In this document: positions 51,219-62,691 of the stretch, piece after piece | Position numbering within the stretch: the first letter of the stretch is position 1 | How the letters are laid out: every line of letters begins with the position of its first letter | Source: Petrolisthes cinctipes | Lineage: Eukaryota > Arthropoda > Malacostraca > Decapoda > Porcellanidae | Reading direction: 5' to 3' | Length of the DNA: 64,000 nucleotides | NCBI GenBank assembly: GCA_033782935.1 | Contig: JAWQEG010000739.1 | Coordinates: forward strand, 62,001-126,000 | Position numbers and translations under genes: made by a program | Notes under the pieces: generated by a model | Seen by the model: the letters and a program-made list of their open reading frames with translations, nothing else | What the model was told of the DNA's origin: nothing | Database searches by the model: none

Positions 51219-51693
51219 CTGGAGGGAGAATTTAAGATTAATGTGTAGCATAGTGCTGGTAAATCAGAAACATCTAAGTCTTTCGAACTATTCCAAGGAA
51301 CAGGTCACCATTATTTTGAATAATGTAGTCATGTTTCATGGCATATTTAGGAAAAAACAAGGTAGTCATTTTACTGTACATTTGTATAAAAGAAACATGT
51401 GTTTACCTTTCTTTCCGACATGCTAATATATCCTATGTCATGTATAATTTAAGTGAAAGGGAGAAAGTGGATATTTTGCTGGTGTCTGTACAAAAAAGGA
51501 CAAGAAAAAAATATGTGACCTAAATGGCTTGATAATATTTATAAGAATCACCAAATATCGACACTAGCAACAAGTCTGGAGCACCGCAGGTGTAGCATTC
51601 ATCCGACAGCACAGTTTTTAAATTTCCGCGGTCCCTAACACTCAGTTTGCGGGCTGGCAACAGTGACGGTGGCAACCAAAGGACTGCTGCAGC
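51219..51693. other. Intergenic or intron DNA; nothing recognised
   Basis: No exon with the FAD-binding G-x-G-x-x-G motif was seen on the minus strand here. Confidence 0.6.
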
Positions 51694-51854
51694 CATGGAA
51701 GTATAATATAAAGGAGGCGGCATGACGTCGCAAAGGTGAAGCCAACTCGCTATTGGTCGGCTGTCTCCCCTACCCCCCATTGATTCAAAACAAACCTCAG
51801 CTGATCACGTCGGACCATCAACTTCACCAACATTCTTTGCCATTTTTTATAATA

Positions 51855-52022
51855 ATGCCGGCGTGTTCAGCATATGGGTGTACCCAGAGAGACAGGAGTC
51901 TTTCTTCTACATTTCATAGGTATGTTAAGAAATTCATACAGAAAAATATACGACAGAAATGGACAAATCAACGAAGTGAAATTCATCACCTGCCTCACAC
52001 ACCGTGTCCTGTAAAATATTGA
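51855..52022 (+). CDS. THAP-domain start of a P-type transposase
   Basis: ATG at 51855 gives MPACSAYGCTQRDRSLSSTF, HRYVKKFIQKNIRQKWTNQR. The C-x-A-x-x-C start, the F-H spacing and the later K-W are the first half of a THAP zinc finger, which binds DNA in P-element transposases. The second C and H and the AVPTIF-like end are not in the open frame, which stops at 52020-52022. Either an intron follows (GTATG at 51918) or the domain is broken. Confidence 0.7.
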   Translation: MPACSAYGCTQRDRSLSSTFHRYVKKFIQKNIRQKWTNQRSEIHHLPHTPCPVKY

Positions 52023-52569
52023 TACTGTACACACAAAAACTGCAAAGCCAAGGCTATTATAGTGTTGTGATATTAACTGTTAATGTATAACCTCACGTAT
52101 ATATGGCATTGACAGGGTTATAAAAGATAAACTGGCTACATGGGGTGACCTACTTGTGCCCGAGTTAGGGTTGGCCTGTAGGATAACTGAGTGTTGAGAG
52201 ATTGTATTATGAATGTTTTAGCATATTTCATAATGTTTTAAAGATATTAAATTTATAATTTAATATAGTCTACTACGTAGACTATTTGGTTGTTGAGAAT
52301 TTAGGTCTAAGTTATAGTGCCGTACTCTAAGTTAAGCCAATGTGCTAAAAGAGTTTTTATAATTGTAAAATTACGGCCTGGGACTGATGATTAAAATAAT
52401 ATTTTTGTGTGAATCAGAATGAATTGGAACTGAGTAAGTGATGACACACTTTATGTAGTAACATCCAGCCATCATGGTAAGATTTCATGTGGCTTATAAG
52501 TGGTAAAATGTGTTTGATACAAGACACTACACCTGAGTGTGAACTCTATTACATGACAGTTCTGGGTGT

Positions 52570-52845
52570 TACACTACACATCTCTTCACCATAATATACA
52601 CATCTTCACTACACATCACATATCTCCAGTACCATATACACATCTTCACTACCTTATACACATCTTCAGTACACTATACACATCTTCACTACATACATCT
52701 CCATAACACACCACACCTTCACTACACATCACACATCTTCACTACACTATACACATCACAACACACCACATCTTCACTTCACTATGTAAATCTTCACTAC
52801 ACTATACACATCTTCACTTCACTATACACATCTTACTGTATATAA
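52570..52845. repeat. Tandem repeat of ACACATCTTCACTACACTAT-type units
   Basis: About 12 irregular units of 17-23 bp inside the P-type element. Confidence 0.85.
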
Positions 52846-53199
52846 TCTTATTTATATACTGTACTTAAAGAGTGACATAAGGCCTTCAAGAGTCTCATAC
52901 TAGAACTCTTTATTATTATATAATTAATTTTATTTGCATTTGTACAGTTGCCCACACATGAAACTTGTATGGCTCGTTACTTGTGAGGTGCTTGGCTACA
53001 ACGAAAGGAAATTTAAGTGGAAAAAGATGTAGTTTGTTGACAGGCAGACAGTAAAATATTATTACTATCTGCTTATCAACAAACTATAACTTTTGCTCAC
53101 TTTCCTTCCTGTTGTAGGTATCTCGCAAGTAGCGAGGCGTACCAGATTCATGTGTGGGCAACTGTACTTGTTCTTATTTCTCTGTAACCTTATAATACT

Positions 53200-53990
53200 G
53201 TCTGTGGGTTGGTGTGTAAGCTATGACCTTCTCTTTTACTATACTGTTTGCATAAAATAAACTATTCATTCATTAATTCATTCATTCTTTCATTCACACT
53301 CCTAGGAAAAGTTTGCGAGAAGAGGTAATGCTCTAGGAAACAGCGGTATTTAATGGGTTTAAGTACTTTTGATAATATTCAGAATTGGATAATTTTATGC
53401 AGTTATCATATATGGAACAAATTCAAGTCTCTTTCTGGCTCTAATTGTAACACTGGGTTTCGGTTCTTATGATCCACCAGGATATTCCCGGTGCTCCCAA
53501 CCAAAAAACCCTGCGCTATATAAAAAAAAAAATATTAGGATTCGTGTTCACTGTCTTCGACCTTCCTCAGGTGGCAGGATATAATGCAGAAAAACTACTG
53601 TTCACAGATAAAAGACCCAGTGATTTATTATTGTGAGACCAATCAATTTACATATATAATAAATAAAAATATATATATATAATTATTATAATGACAAAAC
53701 TTTCACAAGAAAACAAAATAAAGATTTGATTAATACTGTACTTACGCCCCCCTTATTAACTAAAATTTACCCGATAGAGATAATACAATGATTTCAAATA
53801 CTACTTTCCCCCTTACTCTACTCGAAACATCAATATTACCAAAAAACTAGATTAGAACACAGCCTTGCACCTTGACAATATGCAAAAAAAAAAAAAAAAA
53901 ATGATTTAGACCAGAGAAAAATAAATACTTATACCACCTGTAGCACACCACTGGAGACCGGACTCCCACTTACTATACAACCCCCCTCCC
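53200..53990. other. Interior of the P-type element; no coding signal
   Basis: AT-rich, A-runs at 53521 and 53885, (CATT)n at 53266-53297. Nothing recognisable. Confidence 0.6.
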
Positions 53991-54099
53991 AATTGTGAAT
54001 GGACCTGACTTCGCAATCACAATCACCTACTGTAGGAGTCAGTTTCCAGCAGAATTGCTCACAGGATTAGACACCTGCCATACACGTGGCATTTACAAA

Positions 54100-54215
54100 A
54101 ACACAAGACACAGGCCAACTAGTGCTTTACCAAAACACCACACTAGTGGCTTACTAAAAAATAATATTGGCCAACTAGTGGCGTTACCAACAATAACACT
54201 GGCCAACTAGTGGCT
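54100..54215. repeat. Short interspersed CCAACTAGTGGC repeats
   Basis: Three to four near copies. Separately, GGTCGGGTCGAAAGAGAAGA occurs twice (about 54322 and 54524). Confidence 0.7.
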
Positions 54216-55274
54216 TTTACCAGAAATAATAATTATAACCTAATGCCTGACACCCTAATTCCTACGCCAGTTCACCAACAGATGAGGCAAGTCCCCACGC
54301 GGACAATATGGCGTCACAGCTGGTCGGGTCGAAAGAGAAGAGTGAGATTATTAATTTAAAAATAAACAATTACACTCCCTGAGTGAACCCATAAGATTTC
54401 AAAAATAATTATTCCCCGAGATAGCCTCTACCAAACCTCAACACAGAGGCAGGAATGTATTACTGTACTCTTTAAAGTCTCAATTTGGAACAAATATACG
54501 TAATCTCGATATCACAAGTTACCTGGTCGGGTCGAAAGAGAAGAGTGAGACAAAGTTGGCTACCCTCTTCCTTCTTCCTCGCTCGGCAAGGAGGGAAAGA
54601 TGCCACACACTTCCACATAAATAAATCTTTATGACAACTTTAAATTAACACTCAACAGATTATTCAATGAAACCTGGTTATCATAAGCCTTTCACATAAA
54701 ATAAGATTCAGTCTTAATTATATCCTCATCATCATATCACAATATTACAACCTCTGTCGTCACTTCCGGTTCCAATGTTATGTATATTTGGGGACGAGAT
54801 TATCACAATTGCCACATCAACAATGTTACCAATTCCCAAAGTAAGTTTCAGTTTGCCGGACAAAAATAAGGCCCGAAAGGCAAGATAATTCCTATTTACA
54901 ATATTTACACCCATGTTCATTCCGCTTCCGTCGCAAGCTTCATCTCCTAAGGTGAAACAACTTAAGAATTAATTATTAGGAAATAATAGGAGCGTTACAT
55001 AATTATAGTTAATATGAGAAAATAAGAGCATAATTATAGTGGGTTTATAGCGACCGGGGCAATGTTTTGAGTCAATGGGGGGTAGGGTAATAGGCTCCGC
55101 CCCTGGCTTCACTTTGGGTGTACAGGACGAGTGGCTCATGCCGCCTCCTCTATATTATACCTCCAAGGCTGCAGCCCACTCAGCCACAACCAGTCAGTCT
55201 TACATGAACAGTGAGGGTGGAAGGCCATATTTTCATCACTCCTCTTTTCCTGCAAGTACCATACCATATATGTA

Positions 55275-55426
55275 CACTCGATCAAAAAAGTATCGCGTAT
55301 TACCCTCGTGAAACATTCTGACACCTAAGACGATGGCTACTGAAAACGAGCTTGTTTATCATGAGCTGTAGCGATCATTTACAGAACCATCGGACCCCAC
55401 CTGCACGATACTTTTTTGAGCCAGTG
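55275..55426. mobile_element. 152-bp mariner-type MITE
   Basis: Ends CACTCGATCAAAAAAGTATC and, inverted, CACTGGCTCAAAAAAGTATC, flanked by TA (55273-55274 and 55427-55428). A further copy of the terminus (CACTCTCCCAAAAAAGTATC) follows directly from 55429, as if a second insertion abuts it. Confidence 0.85.
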
Positions 55427-55991
55427 TACACTCTCCCAAAAAAGTATCAGCATTAAAACGAATGAACAAAAGCGACAATAAACGTAGCATTATGGTACAT
55501 TACCTTGTAACCTTACAGATAGCGGAATTCCTGCCGATCAGTTGCCAATTATGCATATTCGTATTGCTTCATGAGTCAGAGAAACTATAGTGGATGCAAA
55601 TCGAAACATATTCGCATTTCTTCACCTATTAGAGAAATTTAAAATATTATCGTAAAATTTGCCCCTTTCTAATGTTGAAAACTCAGCTAATCCACATCGC
55701 AGTTGCACAGTCTCACCCCAACCTTCCTGGAGTGAAGACGTGGTCCTGGCGCTCTGCCTGTGTTGTTGTTTGTGTTGGTGTTTGTCTTGTTTCAACGTTC
55801 TTGTTTGTGTGTTGTTGTGTCTGTGTGGTTATAGGGGTTGTTTATATTTTCTATCTCGTTTTTTTTGTGGTTTTGCTGTTTGTGGTATTGTTGTTTGTGG
55901 TTTATTTGTTTTATTGTGGTTCTGTGTGTGTATGTTCGTGTGTTCGTGTGTGTTCAGTTGTTCGCTTCCCATCTAGGCCTTGCCTGGCCTG

Positions 55992-57060
55992 ATGGAGAGC
56001 GCGGATTCGGATGTGGAGTCCTGCCTGGAGGCCGACTTGGCCATGTCGGAAGAGGATGAGTCTCCTATCGAGGATCACTGGCCTGAGCTGCCTTCTCGCA
56101 ACCCTCCCCCCCTCTCCTCGGTCACTCCGCAGCTCAGGTTGCAGCCTTCCACCTCCTCAACCTCTAACAAGCGACCCGTTGATGCCTCGTCCGACTCCTT
56201 GCAGGATTCCGATGGTGTGGACTGTTTGCCTCCGGCTGCCAAGAGTGCCAAAGGTGCTTCAGCTGTACATGACGTACCTTCTCTACCTCAACGTGGTGTT
56301 TCTTCCTTGTATACCAACTCCTTTCCCTCGTCCAACCTTCCTACTTTTGCCTCAAGAAATGCCTATGTCAAACTCTCCTTCTCTGGGAACCCATCTACGG
56401 ACACAAAGTTGCGTTGGTTGTCTGATGTCAACAGGGCCTTCCAGCTGCAGCGTGAACTGGCTGAAGTGAAGATGGCTGCTGTCACCTCCCGGTTTGTCTA
56501 CATCTCTAGGAAGCGTCAGGATATCATTGATAGAGTGAAGGCTGGTGAATTTTTTTTCTGCCTCTCATTCTTGAAGACTCACCCGAGAGGCCTCGTAAGT
56601 TCCCCAGCTACATCCTTACCCGTTTTCCTATTGATGTTGACCCAAAACTTGCTAAGGGATACCCTGGTTTGTACTTTGCCCGTCGTTTTTTCCAAGATGG
56701 TTCCCCCATTAGCCGTATTGTTGTTGTCTGGAGTCAACCCGATCCACCTCCAAATGAGATTTCCTTTGATTTCCACCCTTGTCTTCCACCGTGTGAGGTA
56801 AGGAAACTTCATAATGACCAGCCTTGGTAGTACAGGTGCTGGGGAGTTGGGCATATCTCCCGGTACTGTTCTGCCAGGCCGAAGTGTGCATGATTCCAAG
56901 ACGTGTCCTGTCAAAGGTGAACCATCAATTCCTGCTGCCTCCACCTCCTGAGGATACGTCTCGATGGAAGTGTCCACGATGCCTTCAGCCAGGGGTTAAT
57001 GTGTGGCATGGATGTACTTGAAGTCAGGTCAAGGCTCGTGTCTCTACTATTGCTCCGCCT
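55992..57060 (+). pseudogene. LINE-D ORF1
   Basis: Start at 55992 gives MESADSDVESCLEADLAMSE, acidic. Low-complexity Ser/Pro sequence follows, then a structured part (YVKLSFSGNPSTDTKLRWLS). An extra T in the run at 56550-56557 shifts the frame. The next frame holds ILTRFPIDVDPKLAKGYPGL and ISRIVVVWSQPDPPPNE. A TAG at 56827-56829 precedes a knuckle YRCWGVGHISRYCSARPKC, and CPRCLQPGVNVWHGC is in a third frame. The protein binds LINE RNA in this family. Confidence 0.8.
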
Positions 57061-57153
57061 CCACCACCGCCACCACCACCTCCCCAGTCTGCTCCTCCTA
57101 CCAGCCCTGCCTCGCCTCTGGACCTGGCCCTCCGCAAGTCTGTTGCTACCCTC

Positions 57154-57438
57154 ATGGCACGATGTACGGCCCTCAAGAACCGCTTTTTTGCACTTGAAGC
57201 CAGGATTGATGGGCTGGTTGCCGCGCAGGCTGCCAATGACTCCAAACTCTCCACCTTGGTCGAGGCTCAGCAGGCCATCATCTCAACTGTTACTACCCTT
57301 ACCGAAAAGATGGATACTGTTGCATCTCGCCTTGAAAAGCTTTTCGAGTCAGTCCCTTCTCCTGGTCCATCTTTTTCTCCAGGTCGCTCATCTGCCCCCA
57401 CTCACCGGACTTCTACCTCCAAATACAGAGTTCGCTAG
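57154..57438 (+). pseudogene. LINE-D coiled-coil segment before the endonuclease
   Basis: Reads MARCTALKNRFFALEARIDG, LVAAQAANDSKLSTLVEAQQ and TLTEKMDTVASRLEKLFE, with regular hydrophobic spacing, then a Ser/Pro stretch. It is probably the end of ORF1 (after the knuckles) or an ORF between ORF1 and ORF2. Confidence 0.6.
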
Positions 57439-58490
57439 TGATTGCCGGCTGGATGTCATCTCCTGGAATGTATGTGGTATCACCAGTTATGCTAAGCTCA
57501 CTCCACTCATGGCCTATGTTTTTTGTCTTCATCCCAGTTTTATTTTTCTCCTGGGCAAGCTCCTTCTCTCTCAGGTTATGTGCCATATGTTCATCTGGTA
57601 AGGAATGGTCTCCTGACTTACATACATAGCTCCTTGCCACATCACCTTCTCCGTACCTCCACTGATCCTGACATGACCTTTCAGCTATTTGAGGTTCTAC
57701 CTGGGAATGGAGTACTACAACTATGTAATGTCTATTCTGCCCCAGCTAGACTCACTCTTAAGGCTCTTCCTTCTCCAACAGTGCGTGGTATGGTTTATAT
57801 GGGAGATTTTAATGCTCGGCATTGTGATTTGGGTGATGGTTCTGGCTCTATTAATCGTAATGGTGTTCGTCTCCTTTCATACATCTGCAAGCATCATGTG
57901 ACACGCTGGGACACTGGCGGTGCCACTCATTGCCGGGGAGGTACTCTGGATTACATCCTCTCGTCTGGCCTGATAGCATCTCGGGTCTTGTGCTCCTCCG
58001 TGCCAGACTTATTCTCTGATCACATCGCTCTTCGGTTTCATTATTCTCTAACTGCTGGGTCAAGAGCTTCAGCCACTCGTTTGCGTATTGCTGTGCCCCC
58101 TAAATATTGCCCGACTTACATCTTATTCATGGCCCATGTATTCCCTACATTTGACATATCATCAGCAGAAAACAGTTGTACTCTGATCTTGTATCTGCTA
58201 CTCATGACTTTTATAGGCTATACGTCTCCCGGCCACACCTCCAGCATCGCCATACTGCCCACTCCTGGACGCTGGATGCACGTATACAGGAGGCAAAGGA
58301 GGCTGAACGTGATGGCCTATTGTTTCAAGCCAACCCAACCCCTGACCTGCTCAATCGTTACCAGATGTCTAGGGATGCTTTAGTTGCCCTGCAGGAGTGT
58401 GCTCACACTGAGTCTTGGCAGCGGTTCATGGACAGCATCAACCAGCAAACAAGTGTGGCATTCTATGTGGCACTTCATCCGTCGGGTTGT
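57400..58490 (+). pseudogene. LINE-D endonuclease and linker
   Basis: Starts LDVISWNVCGITSYAKLTPL. A frameshift near 57545 follows, just where the catalytic Glu is expected, so that residue cannot be seen. Then VYMGDFNARHCDLGD, RGGTLDYILSS and SDHIALRFHY, the remaining endonuclease motifs. The linker (HSWTLDARIQEAKEAERDGL) is in a third frame after about 58170. The enzyme would nick target DNA. Confidence 0.8.
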
Positions 58491-61089
58491 TAAAAAGACA
58501 CCGGCCACTGCTCGTCATCACACTCCCGCCGACTATGCCCAACAACTTGTCGATGCCTGGTCAGAACAATCTACCTCAGCCAGTCTACCCATCCACATAC
58601 AAGATGCACTCACTTCCCGTGCTGCTGTCCATCGGCTACGTCTAATGTCTGCTCTGTTGCAAGATGATGACGATGATGCAGAGGAGATAACTGAGGAGGA
58701 GTTGCGACGTGCTCTCTCTCAGGGTAGAGCTTCTTCTCCTGGTGATGATGGTATTACTTATGCTGTGCTGCGCATACTTCAACAAGTTCCTGGGAACCCT
58801 CTACTTCTACTGTACAATCTTTGTCTTCGTGATGGTTGTGTAACACGAGCCTGGACCAGCAGCACAATAATACCCATCCCTAAGCCCGGCACTGCGAAGT
58901 TTAGGCCTATTTCCCTGACTTCCTGTTTTTGTAAAGTTATGGAGAGAATCTTACTCAATCGTCTCATGTACAGACTGCAAGATCGCCTTTCTCCATGGCT
59001 GTTTGGTTTCCTTCCCCAGCGGAGCACATACCACTGCCTAGTCAACCTGTACACTCGCCTTAACAGGGACAGTGTGGTGGCCTTCATTGACCTTCGAAGT
59101 GCCTTCGATGTTGCTAATAGAGACGTCATTTTGGATCAACTGGTTGACTTTGGGATAAAGGGTAATCTATTACGGAGGATTCGGGGCTACCTGAGTAACA
59201 GGACCTCCTGTGTGTTTTTCAGTGGTGCGCTCAGTCCTTTGCGCAGTTTTCATCTTGGTACGCCTCAAGGGGGTGTTCTCAGCCCATTGTTATTTAATAA
59301 TCTGATGCATCGGCTGCTCACTTCTCTCCCTGATATACCTGGAACTACAATTACGTGCTATGCTGATGATATCTGTGTTCATTCTACCTCACCAAGGGAT
59401 CTCCAGCGGTTTCTTGACTCCTTCTCTGTGTCCTCCTCTCACTGTGGCATTATTGTCTCCCCAGATAAGAGCAGAATATTCACCTGCTGCCTTCCTCAAG
59501 CTCGGCCAGTGTTCACCATTGGAGGGACTGTCATTCCCATGTGTTCCCAGTATCGCTACCTGGGTGCACCAGTCAATATTTGGCCAATTGTCCCTGCCAG
59601 ACCTCAAGACCATCCCATTATCCAGGACTTATTGGGTCGTCTCCAGCGCCGACTTACGCCACTTCAATGGCTCACTAACAACTCCTCGGGCATCTCCATC
59701 CCAGTAGTCAGGACTATCTATATTGCTTTTATCCGTTCAGTTGTTGATTACCTCTCCCCTGCTCTGATTCAACTGCCCAGGGGTACTCTTGAAACTTTAG
59801 AAAAATTTCAGAATAGAGCAATGAGAATAATTCTCGGTTGTCCAATGTCGACCAGGATAGTGAACATGCAGCGTGAGTTGCGTCTTCCCCCGTTAGTGGA
59901 GAGAATTTATTCTAATGTTACTTGCTTCACTGTCAAGTGCCTCCATTTCCCACATCTTTCACCCCATTACTCTCAGTTAGTCAGGACTTCTCTTAGACCA
60001 AACTACCCGGTCCCTCCCATACTGCCTGCTGGACGTACTCTTATAAGGTCTGTTTCCTCTATGCTCCGTAGTCTTAATATAGATATAGTGGTGGCCGACG
60101 TCCCCCCAGGACCCCCTCCGTGGATGCTACCAACACCTGATGTGAGCTTAACACCTACTTCCAAATCAGAACTGCCTTCTCTACAGCGGCAGTTGGCTCT
60201 GGAACACATAGAAACAGTGACGTCCTCCATCACAGATCCATACTGCCTCTACAATGATGGCTCATTGCAAGTGGATGGTGCAGCAGGTTGTGCCGTTTTC
60301 TCACCTGACATGGAGTCCCCTCCAGGAGGCTGGGTTGGCCGTCGTCTCTGTAACCACTCTTGCTCAACATTGTGTGAACTGTATGCCATTCTGGATGCTG
60401 TCAGTCTTGTTTGTCAACGTGGAGTGAATGCTGCCATTTTTTGTGACTCCAGACCTGCCCTTCATTCTCTCTCAAGTGTTCAGCCCACACACTCTACTGT
60501 TGTTCAGCAGATTTTATCGTTTTTGTCCTTATTGCGTCATCGTAACTTGACTGTCAAATTTTTATGGGTGCCATCCCATGTAGGTTTATGTCACAATGGT
60601 ACAGTTGACAGACTCGCAAAGGAAGCCTGCCATCTGCCTCCTCGTGGTGTTGGACGTCCTCTCTCCCTGACATGTTACCTATCTAAAGTCCGCTCTGCCG
60701 CTCTCCTTCCTGTACGGCGACGCAGGGATGCAGAGAGGCCCTTCAGCATCTCCATCACACATTATGAGTCTGTCTGCCGTCACAAATATTCCTACCGTCG
60801 TCGAGGCCTCATGGTTCGGAGGCACAATGTAGTCTCTGCTCGTTTGAGGCTTGGCTACCAGCCACCGTGGCAGGTTGCTGGGATGCAGGGTGAGCGTCCC
60901 TTCACTGAGTGTCACTTGTGCCGAGCGCCTCGTGCTAACACTATAGAGCACTATTGCCTGGCCTGCCCCAATGTCCGAAACTTGCTGCCCCGGGGCCTGC
61001 CACTTGATGTGGTTTGTCGACACCTGCTGAACCATCAGGTTCTGGAGGAACTTCTGGTACGCCACCCTCGTTTTGGTGGATTTAAATAG
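58450..61089 (+). CDS. LINE-D reverse transcriptase, RNase H and Cys/His tail
   Basis: About 880 codons without a stop. RT: TIIPIPKPGTAKFRPISLTS, VVAFIDLRSAFDVANRD, LGTPQGGVLSPLLFNNLM and the catalytic TCYADDICVHS. RNase H: Asp in YCLYNDGSLQVDGAAGC, Glu in STLCELYAILDAV, Asp in AIFCDSRPALHSL, and FLWVPSHVGLCHNGTVDRLA. The C-terminus has C-H-L-C...I-E-H-Y-C-L-A-C-P. All catalytic residues are kept. The frame joins the linker by a one-base shift at about 58450-58460. Confidence 0.9.
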   Translation, partial: QVWHSMWHFIRRVVKKTPATARHHTPADYAQQLVDAWSEQSTSASLPIHIQDALTSRAAVHRLRLMSALLQDDDDDAEEITEEELRRALSQGRASSPGDDGITYAVLRILQQVPGNPLLLLYNLCLRDGCVTRAWTSSTIIPIPKPGTAKFRPISLTSCFCKVMERILLNRLMYRLQDRLSPWLFGFLPQRSTYHCLVNLYTRLNRDSVVAFIDLRSAFDVANRDVILDQLVDFGIKGNLLRRIRGYLSNRTSCVFFSGALSPLRSFHLGTPQGGVLSPLLFNNLMHRLLTSLPDIPGTTITCYADDICVHSTSPRDLQRFLDSFSVSSSHCGIIVSPDKSRIFTCCLPQARPVFTIGGTVIPMCSQYRYLGAPVNIWPIVPARPQDHPIIQDLLGRLQRRLTPLQWLTNNSSGISIPVVRTIYIAFIRSVVDYLSPALIQLPRGTLETLEKFQNRAMRIILGCPMSTRIVNMQRELRLPPLVERIYSNVTCFTVKCLHFPHLSPHYSQLVRTSLRPNYPVPPILPAGRTLIRSVSSMLRSLNIDIVVADVPPGPPPWMLPTPDVSLTPTSKSELPSLQRQLALEHIETVTSSITDPYCLYNDGSLQVDGAAGCAVFSPDMESPPGGWVGRRLCNHSCSTLCELYAILDAVSLVCQRGVNAAIFCDSRPALHSLSSVQPTHSTVVQQILSFLSLLRHRNLTVKFLWVPSHVGLCHNGTVDRLAKEACHLPPRGVGRPLSLTCYLSKVRSAALLPVRRRRDAERPFSISITHYESVCRHKYSYRRRGLMVRRHNVVSARLRLGYQPPWQVAGMQGERPFTECHLCRAPRANTIEHYCLACPNVRNLLPRGLPLDVVCRHLLNHQVLEELLVRHPRFGGFK

Positions 61090-61144
61090 GTCATAATGTA
61101 AATATTTGTCTGTATGCTTGTGCTCCATCCTGTTATGTTTTTGT

Positions 61145-61172
61145 GATGTGTGTGTGTGTGGGGGGGGGGGGG
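61145..61172. repeat. G-rich / (GT)n run in the LINE-D 3' UTR
   Basis: (TG)n followed by 12 G. Confidence 0.85.
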
Positions 61173-61298
61173 GTGCGTGTGTATGTGTGGTTGTAGTCAT
61201 TGGATTCTCATGGGTCCCGCCTACCCGTATGTATTGTTGCCTGCCTGTTGATTGACGCTACGGCGCAATTAATTAAAAAACAACAACAACAAAAACAG

Positions 61299-61658
61299 AC
61301 GGTTTGCCATTTATAGCACAGATATGCTGTACCAACCCGGACAGATATCTCAGGATGAGATTTCATCGTAAAGTAAAATGCACTCTGAGTGACCCTATGA
61401 TGAATGGAACGGTGATCTTCATTGACAAACCTAGTTTTTTCGAAATAAGGCATCGAAGCGTCTCAATCATGAGGAAGTGAGGCGGTGTACAGTCACAATA
61501 AAAAATATGTATCCAAGATTGCTTCGAATATCCTGATCGAGTATTAAGCGAGTTCAAGCAAATATGAAACAGGATAAGCGTTGTAATTGGTTCACTAGTA
61601 TGTCAAATGATTCGAAACTTCAACAAGCCCTCGATTCAAATTTTGGATTGCGAGTGTA
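61299..61658. other. Nothing recognised
   Basis: 360 bp without coding signal or repeats. Confidence 0.6.
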
Positions 61659-62234
61659 CAGTCAACAGCAGAAATTCATCTCACTCTGCTGTAGTGATGT
61701 GAGCCTGGAGATCTGGTAATACTGTATGAGAGAGCGTGAGGGAGGGTGAGAGAGTGAAGAAGGAAGGGAAAGAGTAAGGGAGGGAGGGGGAGAGTTGTCA
61801 GTTATGGTTTAAATGGCAATTACCAGAGATCGTTTGAACAGGGATACCTCATGAATTCATTTCTAATATATACTGAACTTTATGTAATAAAAGTGTGTAT
61901 TAATAATAATATTGATACTGTAAATCATATAATAATGCATTGTTTGGGTGTATCCTATGATTATTATTGGTTGTGGACTTTCATGTTTTTCAAACTCAAG
62001 AGGAACTTTGAAACCAAATCAGCGTCGAGATAACGTTCTAGGAGTCATTCGAAGCTTTGATTACCCTAACCGAGGTGTGAATATTAACTCAGTTTTTACG
62101 CTAACTCCCCCCTTCTCATTCCTCCCCCCCCCCCCTCTCTTACCCTCCCTACCTCAGTCTCTCTCATAAAGTATTACCAGATCTCCAGGCTCTCATTACT
62201 ACAGCAGAGTGGGACGAATTTCTGCTGCCAACTG
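61659..62234. mobile_element. 576-bp long-TIR MITE with TA duplication
   Basis: Ends CAGTCAACAGCAGAAATTC and, inverted, CAGTTGGCAGCAGAAATTC, flanked by TA (61657-61658 and 62235-62236). TIRs run about 80 bp, to AGATCTGGTAATACT. A purine-rich block (61735-61800) and a matching pyrimidine-rich block (62105-62165) lie just inside the TIRs, so the arms may pair further. Confidence 0.85.
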
Positions 62235-62691
62235 TACGTGAAGGAAGGGAGAGAGAGAGGTAAGTGGGGAGGAGAGGGGTGACAGAAACAGTAGAGGGTA
62301 TATTGGCATACAGTGAACCAATTTAATATAAAGGTTAGGTATAAGAGTTATGAAGTGCAATTAACGTAATTAATGACAAGAAGATATCACATGGCATTCA
62401 AAACAACCTATGTTTTTTTTTCCTGTAACAAACTTAATAATAAATGTTTCTACGAGATTGATTGATTAATATTAGGCGCCGCAACAGCAAGGTCATATAG
62501 CGCCAGAAGAAGGCAATAGAGAGGTGAGACAGCAAGCAGGAAGGAAATAGAAAGAAATGAGGGACAGTTGAAGAACTAAAAGCTAGTGGCTGGGGCTGAA
62601 GGGGCGCCAGAACTCTTAAAGTATTGCCCACATCACTAATGCAGACTTCGGGGGTTTCTAAGAGAACGTTAACTCTTCGTACAAAGCTGTC

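Larger units (their letters stand above)
51694..55167 (+). mobile_element. P-type (THAP) DNA element, 3.47 kb
   Basis: A perfect 8-bp duplication GCTGCAGC flanks it (51686-51693 and 55168-55175). TIRs are CATGGAAGTATAATATAAAG on the left and, inverted, CTTGGAGGTATAATATAGAG on the right, with GGCGGCATGA further in and a second matching block ending CCCCCCATTGA. Eight-base duplications and a THAP domain both point to the P superfamily. Beyond the THAP exon no transposase domain is recognised, so it is probably decayed. Confidence 0.8.
55640..61298 (+). mobile_element. LINE-D: nearly full-length I-like LINE
   Basis: 5' UTR rich in T and G (55740-55975), ORF1 with zinc knuckles, a coiled-coil segment, endonuclease, linker, RT, RNase H, terminal Cys/His motif, 3' UTR, and a tail of AAC units (61277-61296). 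Frameshifts in ORF1 and at the endonuclease and linker, while RT-RNase H is open over 880 codons. Confidence 0.9.

Noticed and set aside
51753..51854. N-terminal extension of the THAP ORF upstream of ATG 51855
   Set aside because: THAP domains start within a few residues of the protein start, and this stretch overlaps the TIR and promoter-like part.
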